A stretch of 56,039 bases of DNA, taken from Ophiocordyceps camponoti-saundersi (nom. inval.) (taxonomy: Eukaryota > Ascomycota > Sordariomycetes > Hypocreales > Ophiocordycipitaceae). The notes under the pieces were generated by a model. The model searched no databases. It worked only from the letters and a program-made list of their open reading frames with translations, and was not told the origin of the DNA. The stretch covers positions 1-56,039 of the forward strand of contig PDHQ01000232.1 in NCBI GenBank assembly GCA_003339415.1. Direction: 5' to 3'. A program made the translations under genes and the position numbers. Below, in pieces: positions 25,290-35,399 of this stretch. Within the stretch, counting starts at the first letter, position 1, and every line of letters begins with the position of its first letter.

Positions 25290-26250
25290 ATTTTATTTTT
25301 ACTTTTACTCCCTACTTTACTTAGCCCCGCTTAGCTTATTTAGCTTACTTACCCCTTTTCCCGCCCTGCCTTTTACCTTATTTTTTACGCTTAATAATAT
25401 TTTTAATTTTTATAAGCTTATCCTATAAGCTATTATTATCGCTTTTTATTATACGCTTTAATATCACTAACGCGGATTTCGTAAGAGAAAGCTTTAATAT
25501 TTAAATAAAGTTTAGCTTAGGCTCTAGCTTCTTTTTTACCTCTCCTTTTACCTTCATCTCCCCCGCTACTTCCTTATCTTCCTTTATATTACTTACCTTC
25601 TCCGCTCCGCTTACCTTTTCTACTCCGCCCGCCTTTTTAACTTTATCTTACCCCTTTTTATTTTCTTTAACTATTATTTACTTTAATCCGCTTCTTAATA
25701 TTAATATAATAAGAATTAATATTTAAGCTATAGCTTTATTTTTCGCTTTTAATTTTTTTTAAGCTTTAGCTTTTATTTCTTTTTTAAATAATTTAAGTTA
25801 AGAGTATATTAAAGCTTAAAAATATTATTTAAAATATATTTAAATTAGTTAATCTTAATATAACTTATTACTTTTTAATTAATATTATTTTATATTTAAT
25901 TAATATTATATATTATATTATATATAAAAAAATAAAAGTTTTATATTTTTTAATATATTTTTAATTAAAACTTTTATAAAAATCTTATAATAAAGTTTTT
26001 TTAAATAATAATAATAATAATAATAATAATAATTATTATTATAAATATTAGTATTATTTTTATTATTATTATTATAATTATTATTATTTAAGCTAACGCC
26101 TCCGCCCCTACGCCCTTTATTACCGCCTTAGCTTCTTTTTTTATATTCGCTATAATTATTACCTTCGCTTATAATCTAATTATTATATTTATTACCGCTA
26201 TTATTATTATTATTACTCCGCTCCCCTCCCCGCCTTTTATTTTACTTATA
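25290..26250 (-). pseudogene. Antisense coding-like tract in LINE-1 3' region, copy B
   Basis: Minus-strand counterpart of the tract in copy A. The Asn/Gly/Arg-rich part lies at about 26,240-26,085 (KRRGGERSNNNNNSGN, later KGRRGGGVSL). The Lys/Glu-rich part lies at about 25,690-25,490 (VEKVSGAEKVSNIKE, then KLEPKLNFI). Both match copy A in the same frame, again with only TAA/TAG stops. Retention of residue class between independently RIP-mutated copies supports a real ancestral reading frame, but the product is unknown. Confidence 0.4.
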
Positions 26251-27156
26251 TTAATAATTATCTATTCGCTTAATACTTCGAGGTAAGCTAGTACTAATAT
26301 ATAAAACTTTTAAAGAGGAATATTAGTAATTATAATAATAAGAGTAATATTAGGGGTAGCTACTTAGGTAGCTAAACTTACTTAAGCGCTTACTTAAAGC
26401 GTTATTATTATTATATTAAGTTAAAGCTTTAATATTCTATTTTATTTTTATATATTATATAAGTTAACTTAGATTTTTTCCTATTATTTACTATTAATTA
26501 TATTTAAAACTTCGCTCCGCTTTACTTCGCTTTATTTTATATTTATTAGTAAGCTATTTAGCTATCCCTTTTTATTAATATACCGCGCTACCTTTATTAT
26601 AATAGCTTATAACTCTTTTATATATATTTATAACTTAGTTAGTATTTTAAGCTTAAACTTTAACTTTACTTTTAATTTCTAATATTATTTACCTTTTAAT
26701 ATTTATATTAAGCTTTAATATAATTATAATAATTAGCTAATTATAAGCTTATATATTTTATTAGCTTTATATATAATTAGCGCTATATAATATTACTTAT
26801 TTTAATATTTTTAATATAAAATCTTATAATTAGCTAGCTAAGCTTTATATATAATATAAAAAAAATTATAAAGCTTATTATAAGTAATTTTAAATATATT
26901 TATTATTATTATTTTATTAATATAGCTATATAACCTTTTTATTTTTCTTTTATTATAAAAGTTAAAAGGAATAGTTAAGAAAAAAAGTTAAAAATATATT
27001 TTCTTTTAAAAATAATAAAAAGAAAAAAAAGAAAAAAAAGGAAAATAAAAGAGAAAAAGATATAGCCCCTATCTTTTAATTACTAATAAATAATAAAGCA
27101 GCTACCTTGCTATTTTACCTTACCCCCCCCTTAGATTTTCCTTTCTTTACCTTACC

Positions 27157-27240
27157 CTATACCGCCTTACCTTATACCGCCCCGTACCGCCTTATACCGC
27201 CCTACGCTACGCTATATTACGCTATACCGCCCCGCTCCTC
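27157..27240. repeat. Short tandem repeat TACCGCC in LINE-1 B
   Basis: The same array of roughly 10-bp TACCGCC-type units as at 8637-8735. Unit number and order differ slightly between the copies. The short open frame that crosses it (27,107-27,313) is a by-product of the repeat, not a gene. Confidence 0.75.
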
Positions 27241-27518
27241 TTTCCGCCCTATATCTTATAAACTTTCCTTTCTCTATACTCCCCTTTTTACTTTATTTTC
27301 TTATATTATCTAAGATTACCCCTAAGTAATAGGCTTATTATATTATACCGGTATTAGCTATTATTATATTTTTATATAAGCAAATAGTAAGCTTTTTCTT
27401 TTATAGTTAGGGTATTTTATTTTATTTTAAAAGATTTTTCTTACTTAATATATTATAAAAGCTTTAAATATTATAAAGGCCTTTAATATATAAATAATAA
27501 TAATAATAAAATAATAAA

Positions 27519-28855
27519 CGATTTTTTTATTTTTTATTTAATATAAGATATTTTTAAAATTATTAAAAAGCTTTATAATAGTTTTATTTTTTTCCTAAAT
27601 TAAAGTTATCTAATTAAATAAAATTAGGTAAGGGCGTTTAAACTTTATAAACTCTCTTTATTTTTTATTAGTTAAGGTAATCCTTAGCTATATAGCTTTT
27701 CTTTCTATAAATAAAATAAATACTATTTTCCTAGTAAACTTTCTTTCTATCCTTACTTAAAAGCTAGCTTTTTTAATATAAAGTTATAGTTATAATTATA
27801 GTTTTTTTTATATTACTAGCGTTACCTTATCGCTTTAGTAAACCTTTTATATAGCTTCTTAATATATAAACTCCTTTTTCTCGTAAAATATAATATCTTC
27901 TATATATTTATAAAATTCCTTATATATTATATATAAGTTTTTAGCCTTTATAAAAAAGCTTATATTAAAGTTAGCAAGTAAATAGTTTTATAATATATAT
28001 TTAATTTAAATTAAAGGAACTTAAGTTTTAGCTATAAAATAGTTAAACTTTATAAGAAATTTTTAAATTTCTTATTTATAAGTTAAGGAGAAGTTTAGTT
28101 TATAAAGTTAGTTTATAGCCTCTGCGAATTTATTTAGATTTCCGTAAATAGATTTTAAATATTAAACTATCTTAGCTAATCTAAAAAAGTATATTTTTTT
28201 AAATTATATTAAGTTTTTAATAATTTATAAGCTTTTCCTTTTAAAATATAAAATAAAATACTTATCTTATCTTACTTATTATAAAAAATTATTTTATTAA
28301 ATTTTATTTTATTTTTTAAGTTTATAAGGAAAGTATTAAAATGCTCTTTTTTACTTTAAAAATTTACTTACCTTCTTATAATAAATTTTTATAATATTAA
28401 AATAAAAGGGGTTTAGCTATTTTATTAAGGTAATTAGTATAAAAATATCTTAAATAGCTTTTCTAATTAAGATAAATATTTTTTTACTTATCTTAAATAT
28501 TATTAATATTTCTTAATAAGTCTTTTCTATATTTAAGTTTTAGTTTTTTTTAAATTAATTAACTTTAAAGTTTTATAATCTATACTTATAATTATATTAT
28601 ATCTTTATATAACTCTTATAATATAATTATATTAATAATATTTTAAGAAAAGGTAGCTATAATCTTAATTTAGTTTTTACTTAAATTTTATTTTATTATA
28701 AAGTTAGGCGTTTTTAAGGTAAATCTCCTTAATTATCTAAAAGTTTAATTAAAAGCTTTAAATATATATTTTAAAGCTAATTATAATTTAAGTTTTAATT
28801 ATATATAAGTTCTTTTTTATCTTATATAAGAATATAAAAATTTAATATATATTTA
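27519..28855. other. Unassigned AT-rich decayed sequence left of the inverted repeat
   Basis: About 1.3 kb, CA/TG-depleted. On the minus strand around 27,640-27,960 a Lys/Tyr-rich frame is moderately open, but I cannot name a family. No copy elsewhere in the window was recognised. Confidence 0.3.
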
Positions 28856-29203
28856 TTAATTACTTATTAGTAAAAAAGTAAGCTTAGAATAATATTATAG
28901 ATAAGATATATTAAGTAAATAATAATATTAGTATTATAAATAAAAACTCTAAGCTAAGGAGAGAAAAGAGAGAAAAAAAGAAAAACTCTTATAAGCAAAA
29001 TTTTAGTAAAATATATAAGGGTATATATTAATAGAGATAGGAGAGGGTATAGTAAAATCTTAATAAGGAAGCGATTATATTTCCTAGTAATTTCCCCCTA
29101 AGGTTTTTTTAAGTAATTTTATAATAAGGTTTCTAAAAGTTATATAATCATAATTAGAAATCCTTAGAAATTAGTATAAAATATTTAGGAGAAATCCTTA
29201 TAA
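28856..29203 (+). repeat. Left arm of inverted repeat pair around the gene island
   Basis: About 348 bases that match, in reverse complement, 33,961-34,304. Differences are mainly C/T and G/A changes with a few small gaps. Shared landmarks include AAGCTTAGAATAATATTATAG, the string TATATAAGGGTAT, and the inner end AAATCCTTATAA (left end of match at 29,203, right at 33,961). It could be a solo LTR or another short repeat. No coding content. Confidence 0.75.
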
Positions 29204-29530
29204 GTGCTAGTATACTAGCGTGTAACTGCTAGCGCGTAATAATAATAACTATATTTAAGTTTTTTTTATAATACTTAGTTATTATAAAAAGTATATAGTT
29301 AGCTTAAAAAGAGGGTTTTTCTTTTTTTTCTTTTTAATAACTTAAATTATAACTTTACTTTAGCTTATTTTAATAGTTATTTATTATAAAACCTTAGTAG
29401 TTACTAATTAACAACTTATTATAAAAAGGTTAATATTACTAATTAAGGTAATTTAAAGTTACTTAAACTTTTAGTTAATAATATAATAATAAAATTTAAG
29501 TTTTTATTAAGTAGTATATATATATTAAAT
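29204..29530. other. AT-rich edge of the gene island
   Basis: Transition from RIP-mutated DNA to normal DNA. Just inside the repeat arm is a 14-bp palindrome GCTAGTATACTAGC (29,206-29,219), followed by GTGTAACTGCTAGCGCG. From about 29,230 to 29,530 the sequence is A/T-only with no visible feature. CA and TG return from about 29,529. Confidence 0.5.
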
Positions 29531-29902
29531 GATTTAATATTAATAAGGGCCTGACTAGACTCGATCCCTAGTAGGTTATATACCTGACTTAAGGGGTAGA
29601 TATCTTATAATATACTCCGTATACTACATACTCATATAGTAGGCTATGTGCTGTTGCTCGTGAAAGGAGGCAGATAAAGGGTTCGGAACTACAAATCAAC
29701 ACCATTAGGCCCGTTATGTCTTAAAATGTGAAATAAATAGGCTTGAGCAAAGGTGGCATTGTTTATGTATATAAAATCGACGATGTCGAATAATCGAAGT
29801 GAGATCAAAGGTGACTTTATGAACAAACACACACAAGGAGACAGCGGTTAATATCATGATGTGAATTTCCTTGTAGATGCACACGGCTGAAGACTAATGG
29901 TC

Positions 29903-30147
29903 TGACGTGGGACAGCTGAAAATGGAAAAACAGCCTCTGTCAGTTGACGAGCGACAAACAAAACAAAAGCCCGCCCATTTTCAGAAAAAAAAATCAGAAA
30001 AAGAGAACTCTCCAATTGTGACTCGACAATCGACATTGACGTCTGAGCCGTGAAACGCTCTGCAAACTGTTCGTGGTTCCTATTTGCTCTAGCACAGCAC
30101 GTCGATGGGGGTTAGCCGTTTGCTCACTTGTTTCCCGGAGCTGACGT
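29903..30147 (+). promoter_or_regulatory. Three TGACGT motifs upstream of the island gene
   Basis: TGACGT occurs at 29,903-29,908, 30,037-30,042 (as TGACGTC) and 30,142-30,147, i.e. about 360, 225 and 120 bases before the start codon. TGACGT is the core recognised by CREB/ATF-type bZIP factors. Three copies in about 250 bp of normal-composition DNA is suggestive, but binding is inferred only. No convincing TATA box is present between the last motif and the start. Confidence 0.35.
30012..30016 (+). promoter_or_regulatory. CCAAT box
   Basis: CCAAT 250 bases upstream of the chosen start codon, a usual position for the fungal HAP/CBC complex. A 5-bp match on its own is weak evidence. Confidence 0.3.
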
Positions 30148-30262
30148 TCGCTCGTCGCAAGGAACAAATAACATACCGAGCTGCTGCTGCCACAAGTTGC
30201 TGCACCACCAGGTTATCTAATATCAGGTGTCCTTCATACATATATCATCCTCTTTAAGCCTG

Positions 30263-32181
30263 ATGACCTCGCCAATTGCGGCTCAGACCGAGAGCGAGTA
30301 TCCTGATCAAACACGTTCTGCAACGATCTATCCACGAAATACGCCACGCAAGTCTGGTGAGGGCTTGCTGGCGTCACGGCAGCGCCAAATCAAACAGCCG
30401 CTGCTGATACGTATGAATCTCACGGAGACCCAGATGGATCGAATCACGGATGCGTAAGTGTTCTCGAGTAACGCTAGCGTGTAATCGTTTTCTCTTTGGA
30501 TGCTGAAGCTTCACAGCTTTACGGAAACCGTCGGCAGCAGTCATTTGAGGGCGCGTTCGACTGCGCAGCTGATGCCGAAGACGAAAATCAGTTCTGACGC
30601 GCCACAGAGTGCCCACGTACCGCAGGGACCGGCATACAGCGTGAGCTGCGGCGGTGAAGACGTGTTCTCAGTGGCTGCGAGTTCTCAGTGGCTGCGCGAT
30701 CTCACGAGCGGGCAGCGGGCTCGCTATCAAACGGCAAGTTTAGCAGAGCGCCGCCAGAAGCAAGCTCCTGCGCCGATCCAGGTGGGGAAGGGACCTCAAT
30801 GCATCTCACCTGATCGTTTACTCTCGCGGCCATCAATGGAGCCTGTTCCTCACGCTGTTTCACCGCTCAGTCGCTTGCGTGAGGAAGGTCGTGGCAGGCC
30901 TGCAAGAAGCCAACATACTTCTTCCTTTAGCCCTGGAACCCAACCGCAGAAGGTAGCTTTCGGATGTTCTGAGCCCCGTGCCGAGTCGAAAGGCAGAAGC
31001 AGCCCCAAATTTCAAAAGACATACGAGGCATGGAAACTGTCAGACAGCTCGTCGACAGGAGTCAAGCTACAGCACCCTTCGCAGGGTTTTGTCTCGTGTC
31101 CCCAATGGCCAGAACGTGGCCTAGAGAGGCTGGAGTACCTCGAGCGGTCTGCTCCCCAGGCCTGGCCACCTTCTTTACCGCTTCAGACATCCGCTCCTGT
31201 CTCGGCGGAGCAAGATCTCAAAAGCCCCCCTTTCTCGCCTCTGGCACTATATTTTCGCGGACAGGGGTTTCCGACGTCCAAGATGGGTGGAAAAACATTG
31301 ATTGGACGGAATGGCTGGCTTGAGCGCACAGCATTGGTCTCGGGTGACAACGAAAAAAAGAAGGCTCAACCCAAAAAGGGGGGGATTCTCGGCAGCATCA
31401 GAAAGATGGCACAGGGCATGGTAAGTAAGCCGGCGTGAGTTCGATTTCTTCAGGTAAATGCGAAGTGCTGACGGCTGCTCTGTAGACAACGGAGTTCCAA
31501 AACAGCAACCGACGTCTCCCCAAATCAGCGAAAGAGACGCACACTGACCAAGTTCAAATTTCCCTCGACCCGAGGGAGCAGAGTCTGCTATATTGCGAAC
31601 TTGAGTTTCATCTTACGGCAGCTCTCAACGATTACATTGCCACCGAGCTTGACAAGGGACACCTCGTGCCTGGCACCCTGAAGCAAATATCGGACTTCTG
31701 GGCCAGCCGCGGTCGGTCCAAGGTGGTTGGCTTCAGATATGACCTCGAAACGCAGCTGCAGCTCATCTGTCTACACGCCCATGAATTCGATTTCTTCGGT
31801 TGGCGTCAGAAGAACCTGACCGAGATCGGATGCCTCCTCGGCGCCATGAAGACGCATGCTCGACAGATGCGAGTTCGCACATTTTGCCAGCCAGACTCGG
31901 TGATTGCTAAACAGCTCGTCGACACACAGTCATTATTTAACTTGATAAACGCGACTGGTATACAGCAGCTTGCTTTGTCTGAAGCCGCAACATTCTTTCA
32001 AGTGATCGTTGAGCGGGAAAGAACCCAGCGAGAGCATCGCCTCCAAACAGTGCGCTGGACTCACGTGCCCGAAATCGAGCAGCCAAGTGTTCATGGAGAG
32101 TGGGCAAAGCAGCAAAAACGTCCCCCACCGGAACTTCTGGGTCAGACTTCGACTTCAGACCATGCACCGACATACATCTGA
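30263..32181 (+). CDS. Conserved-looking fungal protein of unknown function, 596 aa, three exons
   Basis: The only intact gene. Exons are 30,263-30,453, 30,517-31,420 and 31,486-32,181 (1791 nt). Both introns are short, have GTAAGT donors, end in AG and keep the frame. The start is the first ATG after an in-frame stop at 30,218-30,220. Residues 1-64 are polar and contain RQRQIKQPLLIRMNLT. Residues 65-320 are Ser/Pro/Gln/Arg-rich and probably disordered. Residues 321-365 hold GGKTLIGRNGWLERT, a Lys run and an amphipathic GILGSIRKMA. Residues about 386-560 look compact and helical, with RYDLETQLQLICLHAHEF and MRVRTFCQPDSVIAKQL. No signal peptide or membrane helix. The C-terminal part resembles uncharacterised ascomycete proteins as I remember them; no function is assigned. 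Codons and CA/TG content are normal, so the gene escaped RIP. Confidence 0.75.
30454..30516 (+). other. Intron 1 of the island gene
   Basis: 63 bp, GTAAGT donor, TTCACAG acceptor, phase 2. Without it the first exon ends at TAA one codon later, and the second exon would need to start at the ATG at 30,500, which lies inside this intron. Splicing joins GC to C and keeps the downstream frame. The branch site is not clear: CTGAAG near 30,503 is close to the acceptor. Confidence 0.65.
31421..31485 (+). other. Intron 2 of the island gene
   Basis: 65 bp, phase 0, donor GTAAGT, acceptor CTGTAG, with a good branch-site match CTGAC at about 31,468-31,472. Reading through would stop at TGA 31,436-31,438. 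Splicing opens the 231-residue C-terminal exon. A nearer CAG at 31,451-31,453 would give a 33-bp intron, too short. Confidence 0.8.
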
Positions 32182-32530
32182 ACATGGCTCTATTCCACCG
32201 AATTTCCAGGGCCCCCGGGCGTAAGGCAAGGCAACAGTCGAACATAACATATAGCAGATTGTGTGGATTAGGAGAGGAAGGATGGGATTCCCTTCAGTAA
32301 GGCCTTGGCTTTACGTCAATATCACACAAACTCCTTGACAGGGGAATTTTGCGAGCCTAGTCATGCGCCTTAGTTGAGGTAGGTAGTGCCCTGCTATTTG
32401 CTCAGTCAACGTTAATAAAGCCAGATTATCCTACAAAGTGTGACTAAGGGAGTACTATGTCAAGCTGACCATCAGGTCCGACCTTAGCCGACTAAAAACC
32501 TACTTTCGGATTATATAATCTAACCACTAT
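32182..32530 (+). other. 3' flank of the island gene and right edge of normal DNA
   Basis: About 350 bases of normal composition after the stop codon, presumably the 3' untranslated region and a remnant of the original host sequence. CA and TG become rare again after about 32,470-32,530, where the AT-rich part starts. No further gene seen. Confidence 0.6.
32414..32419 (+). terminator. AATAAA polyadenylation signal
   Basis: AATAAA 233 bases after the stop codon, in a local A/T-rich stretch followed by a CA-rich segment. It is a plausible 3' processing signal for the island gene; fungal signals are loose, so confidence is limited. Confidence 0.4.
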
Positions 32531-33960
32531 ATATAGGCGTAGTACTTTATAAATAAAGGTAAGGACTTTACTTACCCGTATATATTAATTTTAGTAAATA
32601 TATATAGTTAAATATTATATCTTTAAAAATATTTTATAATTATTTTTAGATTAATTTAAGATTTATTTTAATATTTATATATTTAACTAGCTATTTATAA
32701 ATTATTTTAATTATTATTTTAGATTTTTAACTTTAAACTATAAGGTAGCTAGTTTAGAATCTTTATATAATTAATTTTAAACTAATCTAGCTACCCCTCC
32801 CCTCTCTTTTCTTTATATCTTTAATAATATAGTATTAGCTAAGATTATAAGATTAAAAATATCTAAAATATTCGCCCGCTAATTAAGCTTTTCTCCTCTT
32901 TTTTATACTGCTTTTTTTAGTTTTTTTATAAAATATATATATATTAGCTTTTAAATAAAATATTCCTATAAATAATACTTATCTTATATTATAAGTTAAT
33001 ATAATATAAGCTAAGATATATTTAATTATATTTTATATATTTAGAAATAAATTAAAATTAATTTAAAAAAACTTATATTATTTACTTTTTTATATAATTT
33101 ATAAATAAAATATACTTTTTACTTTACTAATAATATATATTATATAAAACTTTAATATTATTTATATAATTTTATAAAATATTCTAATTATTAAGTAAGA
33201 TTTTATTATATAAAAGATTAAAACTAGCTTAATTAATAAGATATTTTTTATATTATATTTATTTTTAAAAGTTTTTTTTTAAATTAAATTTAATTTAATA
33301 AAAAACTAATTTAAAATTAATTTATATATTTATTTTTAAGATATTTTATAAATATAAGGTAATCTCTTATTAATATATATTATAAGAAGCTTATTATTTT
33401 TTAAACTTTAACTTAAAATTATAATTTATAAAATAATAATACTTTTTTTTACTTTATTAGAAATATATCTTATATAAGTATATAAAGCGGACTAAATATT
33501 ATTTTAAAAATATTATTTTAAGTTAAGTATTTAAAAATATTAATAAAGAACTATTTTAAATTAGTTTCGAAATAATCTTAAAATACTTTTAAAATACTTA
33601 TATTTAATTAGTTTCTAATTTTAATTTTATATTATATTTACTTAGCTTTATTTATAAAAGTATTTCTATTATAAGTTTTTATTAAATTTTACTAAAATAT
33701 AAGAAACTTAGTAAAATATTAATAAAAATATTATATTTATTTTAATATTTATAAAAGCTTAAATAAAAAGTAATATTATTTTTTTAATTAAAAATATTTT
33801 AAAATTAATTTAAAACTTATTATATTTATAAATAATATTATATTACCTTTAAATATATTTTATATTTTACTATATTAATAAATACTTATAATTATTATTA
33901 ATTTTAAAAGTTTATTATAGAAACTTAAAAGATAAGTATATTTATATTATATATTAGCTT
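32531..33960. other. Very AT-rich stretch right of the gene island
   Basis: About 1.4 kb of nearly pure A/T, the most extreme in the window. It includes the small foldback at 32,744-32,795 and long T and A runs. No coding frame or partner repeat was recognised. Confidence 0.4.
32744..32795. repeat. Small foldback next to the island
   Basis: GGTAGCTAGTTTAG (32,744-32,757) faces CTAATCTAGCTACC (32,782-32,795) across a 24-base loop; the arms differ at one position. Role unknown. Confidence 0.7.
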
Positions 33961-34304
33961 TTATAAGGATTTGCCCTTAATATTTTATAATAATTTTTAA
34001 AGATTTTTAATTATATTTATATAACTTTAGGAACCTTATCGTAAAATTACCTAGAAAAAATCTTAAGGGAAGTTACTAAGAAATATAACCGCTTCTTTAC
34101 TTAGATTTTATTATACTTTCTCCTATTTTTATTAATAAATACCCTTATATATTTTACTAAGATTTCGCTTATAAAAGTTAGTCTCTTTTTCTTTCTTTTT
34201 CTTTTAGCTTAAAATCTTTATTTATAATATTAATATTATTATTTACTTAATATATCTTAGCTATAATATTATTCTAAGCTTATTTTCTATTAATAAGTAA
34301 TTAA
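33961..34304 (-). repeat. Right arm of inverted repeat pair around the gene island
   Basis: Reverse-complement match of 28,856-29,203. The arm abuts element X copy 2, whose end begins at about 34,302-34,305. Between the arms lie 4.76 kb containing the whole normal-composition island. Confidence 0.75.
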
Positions 34305-34660
34305 CTCTTATATATTTTATATATTCCGCGCTTATAGCGACGCGGATATAAACTTCTTATTCTTATATTATAAGTAGACTCCGCTCCCTTTATTACTTTA
34401 TAATAATAGCTAGCCGCGCCCGGAGCGATTTTAAAAAGGAGGGTAATATTATATAAGTTAATTATAACCGCGAAAATTTTTTACCTAAAATATAGCTTTA
34501 CTTTAAATTATAATAATTTTAAATTTAAAAGTTTATTATATTTATTACTTTATTAAAAGCTAAGGTAAATATTAGTAAGATTATTTTAAAAAACGCTTTT
34601 ATTTTTATATAAGTAATTATTAAATAAATAGTAGAGTTTAAAAAGGTTTAGGGAGGTGCC
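34305..34660 (-). mobile_element. Element X, copy 2, first piece (reverse orientation)
   Basis: Reverse complement of about 21,030-21,387 of copy 1, sharing for instance the block around the string GCGACGCGGATATA. It is cut at 34,660 by Gypsy-1 and continues at 45,009. Joining across the insertion restores a continuous match with copy 1, which proves the order of insertion. Confidence 0.8.
34656..34660. repeat. Target site duplication of Gypsy-1, left
   Basis: GTGCC, repeated exactly at 45,004-45,008. Five bases is the usual Ty3/Gypsy duplication length. Confidence 0.9.
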
Positions 34661-35239
34661 TAATATAGGATATATAATAATACCCCTATAAATCGCCTAA
34701 CCTCTTATAATATTTCCCTAAAATTTTACTTAGATTTCCCTTAGAAACTTTATTACCTTTACGCTTAGGAAATTACTAGGATTTCCTCTTAGGATTTCTT
34801 TATAATAACTCTTAGGATTTTACTAAGATTTCTAGTAGGATTTAGTATTAAAATATACCTCTAGAAATCTCCGGATTTTACTAGGAAATCCCCGTATATT
34901 AGGAAATTACCGCGTACTAGGAAATTTTTATTTTACTAATATACTCGGAAATTACCGTAAAATCCCTTTAGGTAAATATTTTTAAGATTATATTAGAAAA
35001 TTTTCCTTAAGCTCCTAGCTATATAATTAGCTTAATATTCTTTTAAGTAATAATTTAGATTCTTTTATAATTATTATTTTAATTTTTAAAAGACTTTTAT
35101 ATATACTTATATTTTTTATAATAGCTATTCTATAATCTTATAATTAGTAGCTAGCTTATCTCCTTTTCCTATATATTATATTTAGTAGCTAGCTTAATAT
35201 ATATAATTACTAGTAGATTATATATATAAGTATATATTA
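34661..35239 (+). repeat. 5' LTR of Gypsy-1
   Basis: 579 bp, the same length as the 3' LTR with no gap. Differences from the 3' LTR are C/T or G/A. It starts TA and ends TA, as expected when the canonical TG...CA ends are hit by RIP. Many short GGAAAT/ATTTCC-like motifs recur in its first 300 bases. Confidence 0.9.
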
Positions 35240-35399
35240 ACTAGTAGTAATTTTATATTTTACTAACTTATAAATCTCTAGCTATTAAAATAGTAAGTTA
35301 AACTTAAAATATTTTTTACTATTAAAACTTTATAAGCGTAGATTTTTAGCTTAGAAAAAAGCTTTATTATATTTATTACTTAACTTTAGCTATATATTA

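Larger units (their letters stand above)
18366..27518 (+). mobile_element. Tad1-like LINE, copy B (LINE-1), interrupted
   Basis: Second copy of the element at 1716-9003, same strand, about 7.3 kb once the insertion at 19,528-21,387 is removed. It is collinear with copy A from the first alignable bases (18,366) to the (AAT)n tail near 27,490-27,518. It includes ORF1, ORF2, the antisense tract, the microsatellite and the GC-rich tandem repeat. Copy B keeps G/C in some places where copy A has A/T and the reverse, so the two were mutated independently. The insertion falls inside the ORF1 zinc knuckle. Confidence 0.85.

Noticed and set aside
27107..27313. 68-codon open frame, Tyr/Pro-rich
   Set aside because: It is produced by the TACCGCC tandem repeat of LINE-1 B, and the matching part of copy A does not keep it as a gene.
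29541..29600. tRNA-like look of GACTCGATCCC near the island edge
   Set aside because: No acceptor stem, anticodon arm or proper A box can be drawn around it.
29854..30036. 60-codon minus-strand frame in the island
   Set aside because: It lies in the 5' flank of the real gene, has no recognisable motif, and nothing beyond its length supports it.
30374..30616. 80-codon minus-strand frame
   Set aside because: Shadow of exons 1 and 2 of the island gene; it also spans intron 1.
31030..31323. 97-codon plus-strand frame in another phase
   Set aside because: Overlaps exon 2 of the island gene in a different frame; no independent support.
30500..31438. Unspliced 312-codon frame starting at the ATG at 30,500
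   Set aside because: Its ATG falls within intron 1 and its last five codons lie in intron 2. The three-exon model is longer, in frame and uses good splice sites.
31247..31489. 80-codon minus-strand frame
   Set aside because: Shadow of the end of exon 2 and intron 2.
31933..32245. Minus-strand frames of 60 and 102 codons, and plus-strand frames at 32,009 and 32,100
   Set aside because: All overlap exon 3 in other frames and show no family motif.
34700..35000. Repeated GGAAAT/ATTTCC motifs resembling a CRISPR array
   Set aside because: Irregular spacing, no constant repeat-spacer structure, and the motifs belong to the LTR of a fungal retrotransposon.
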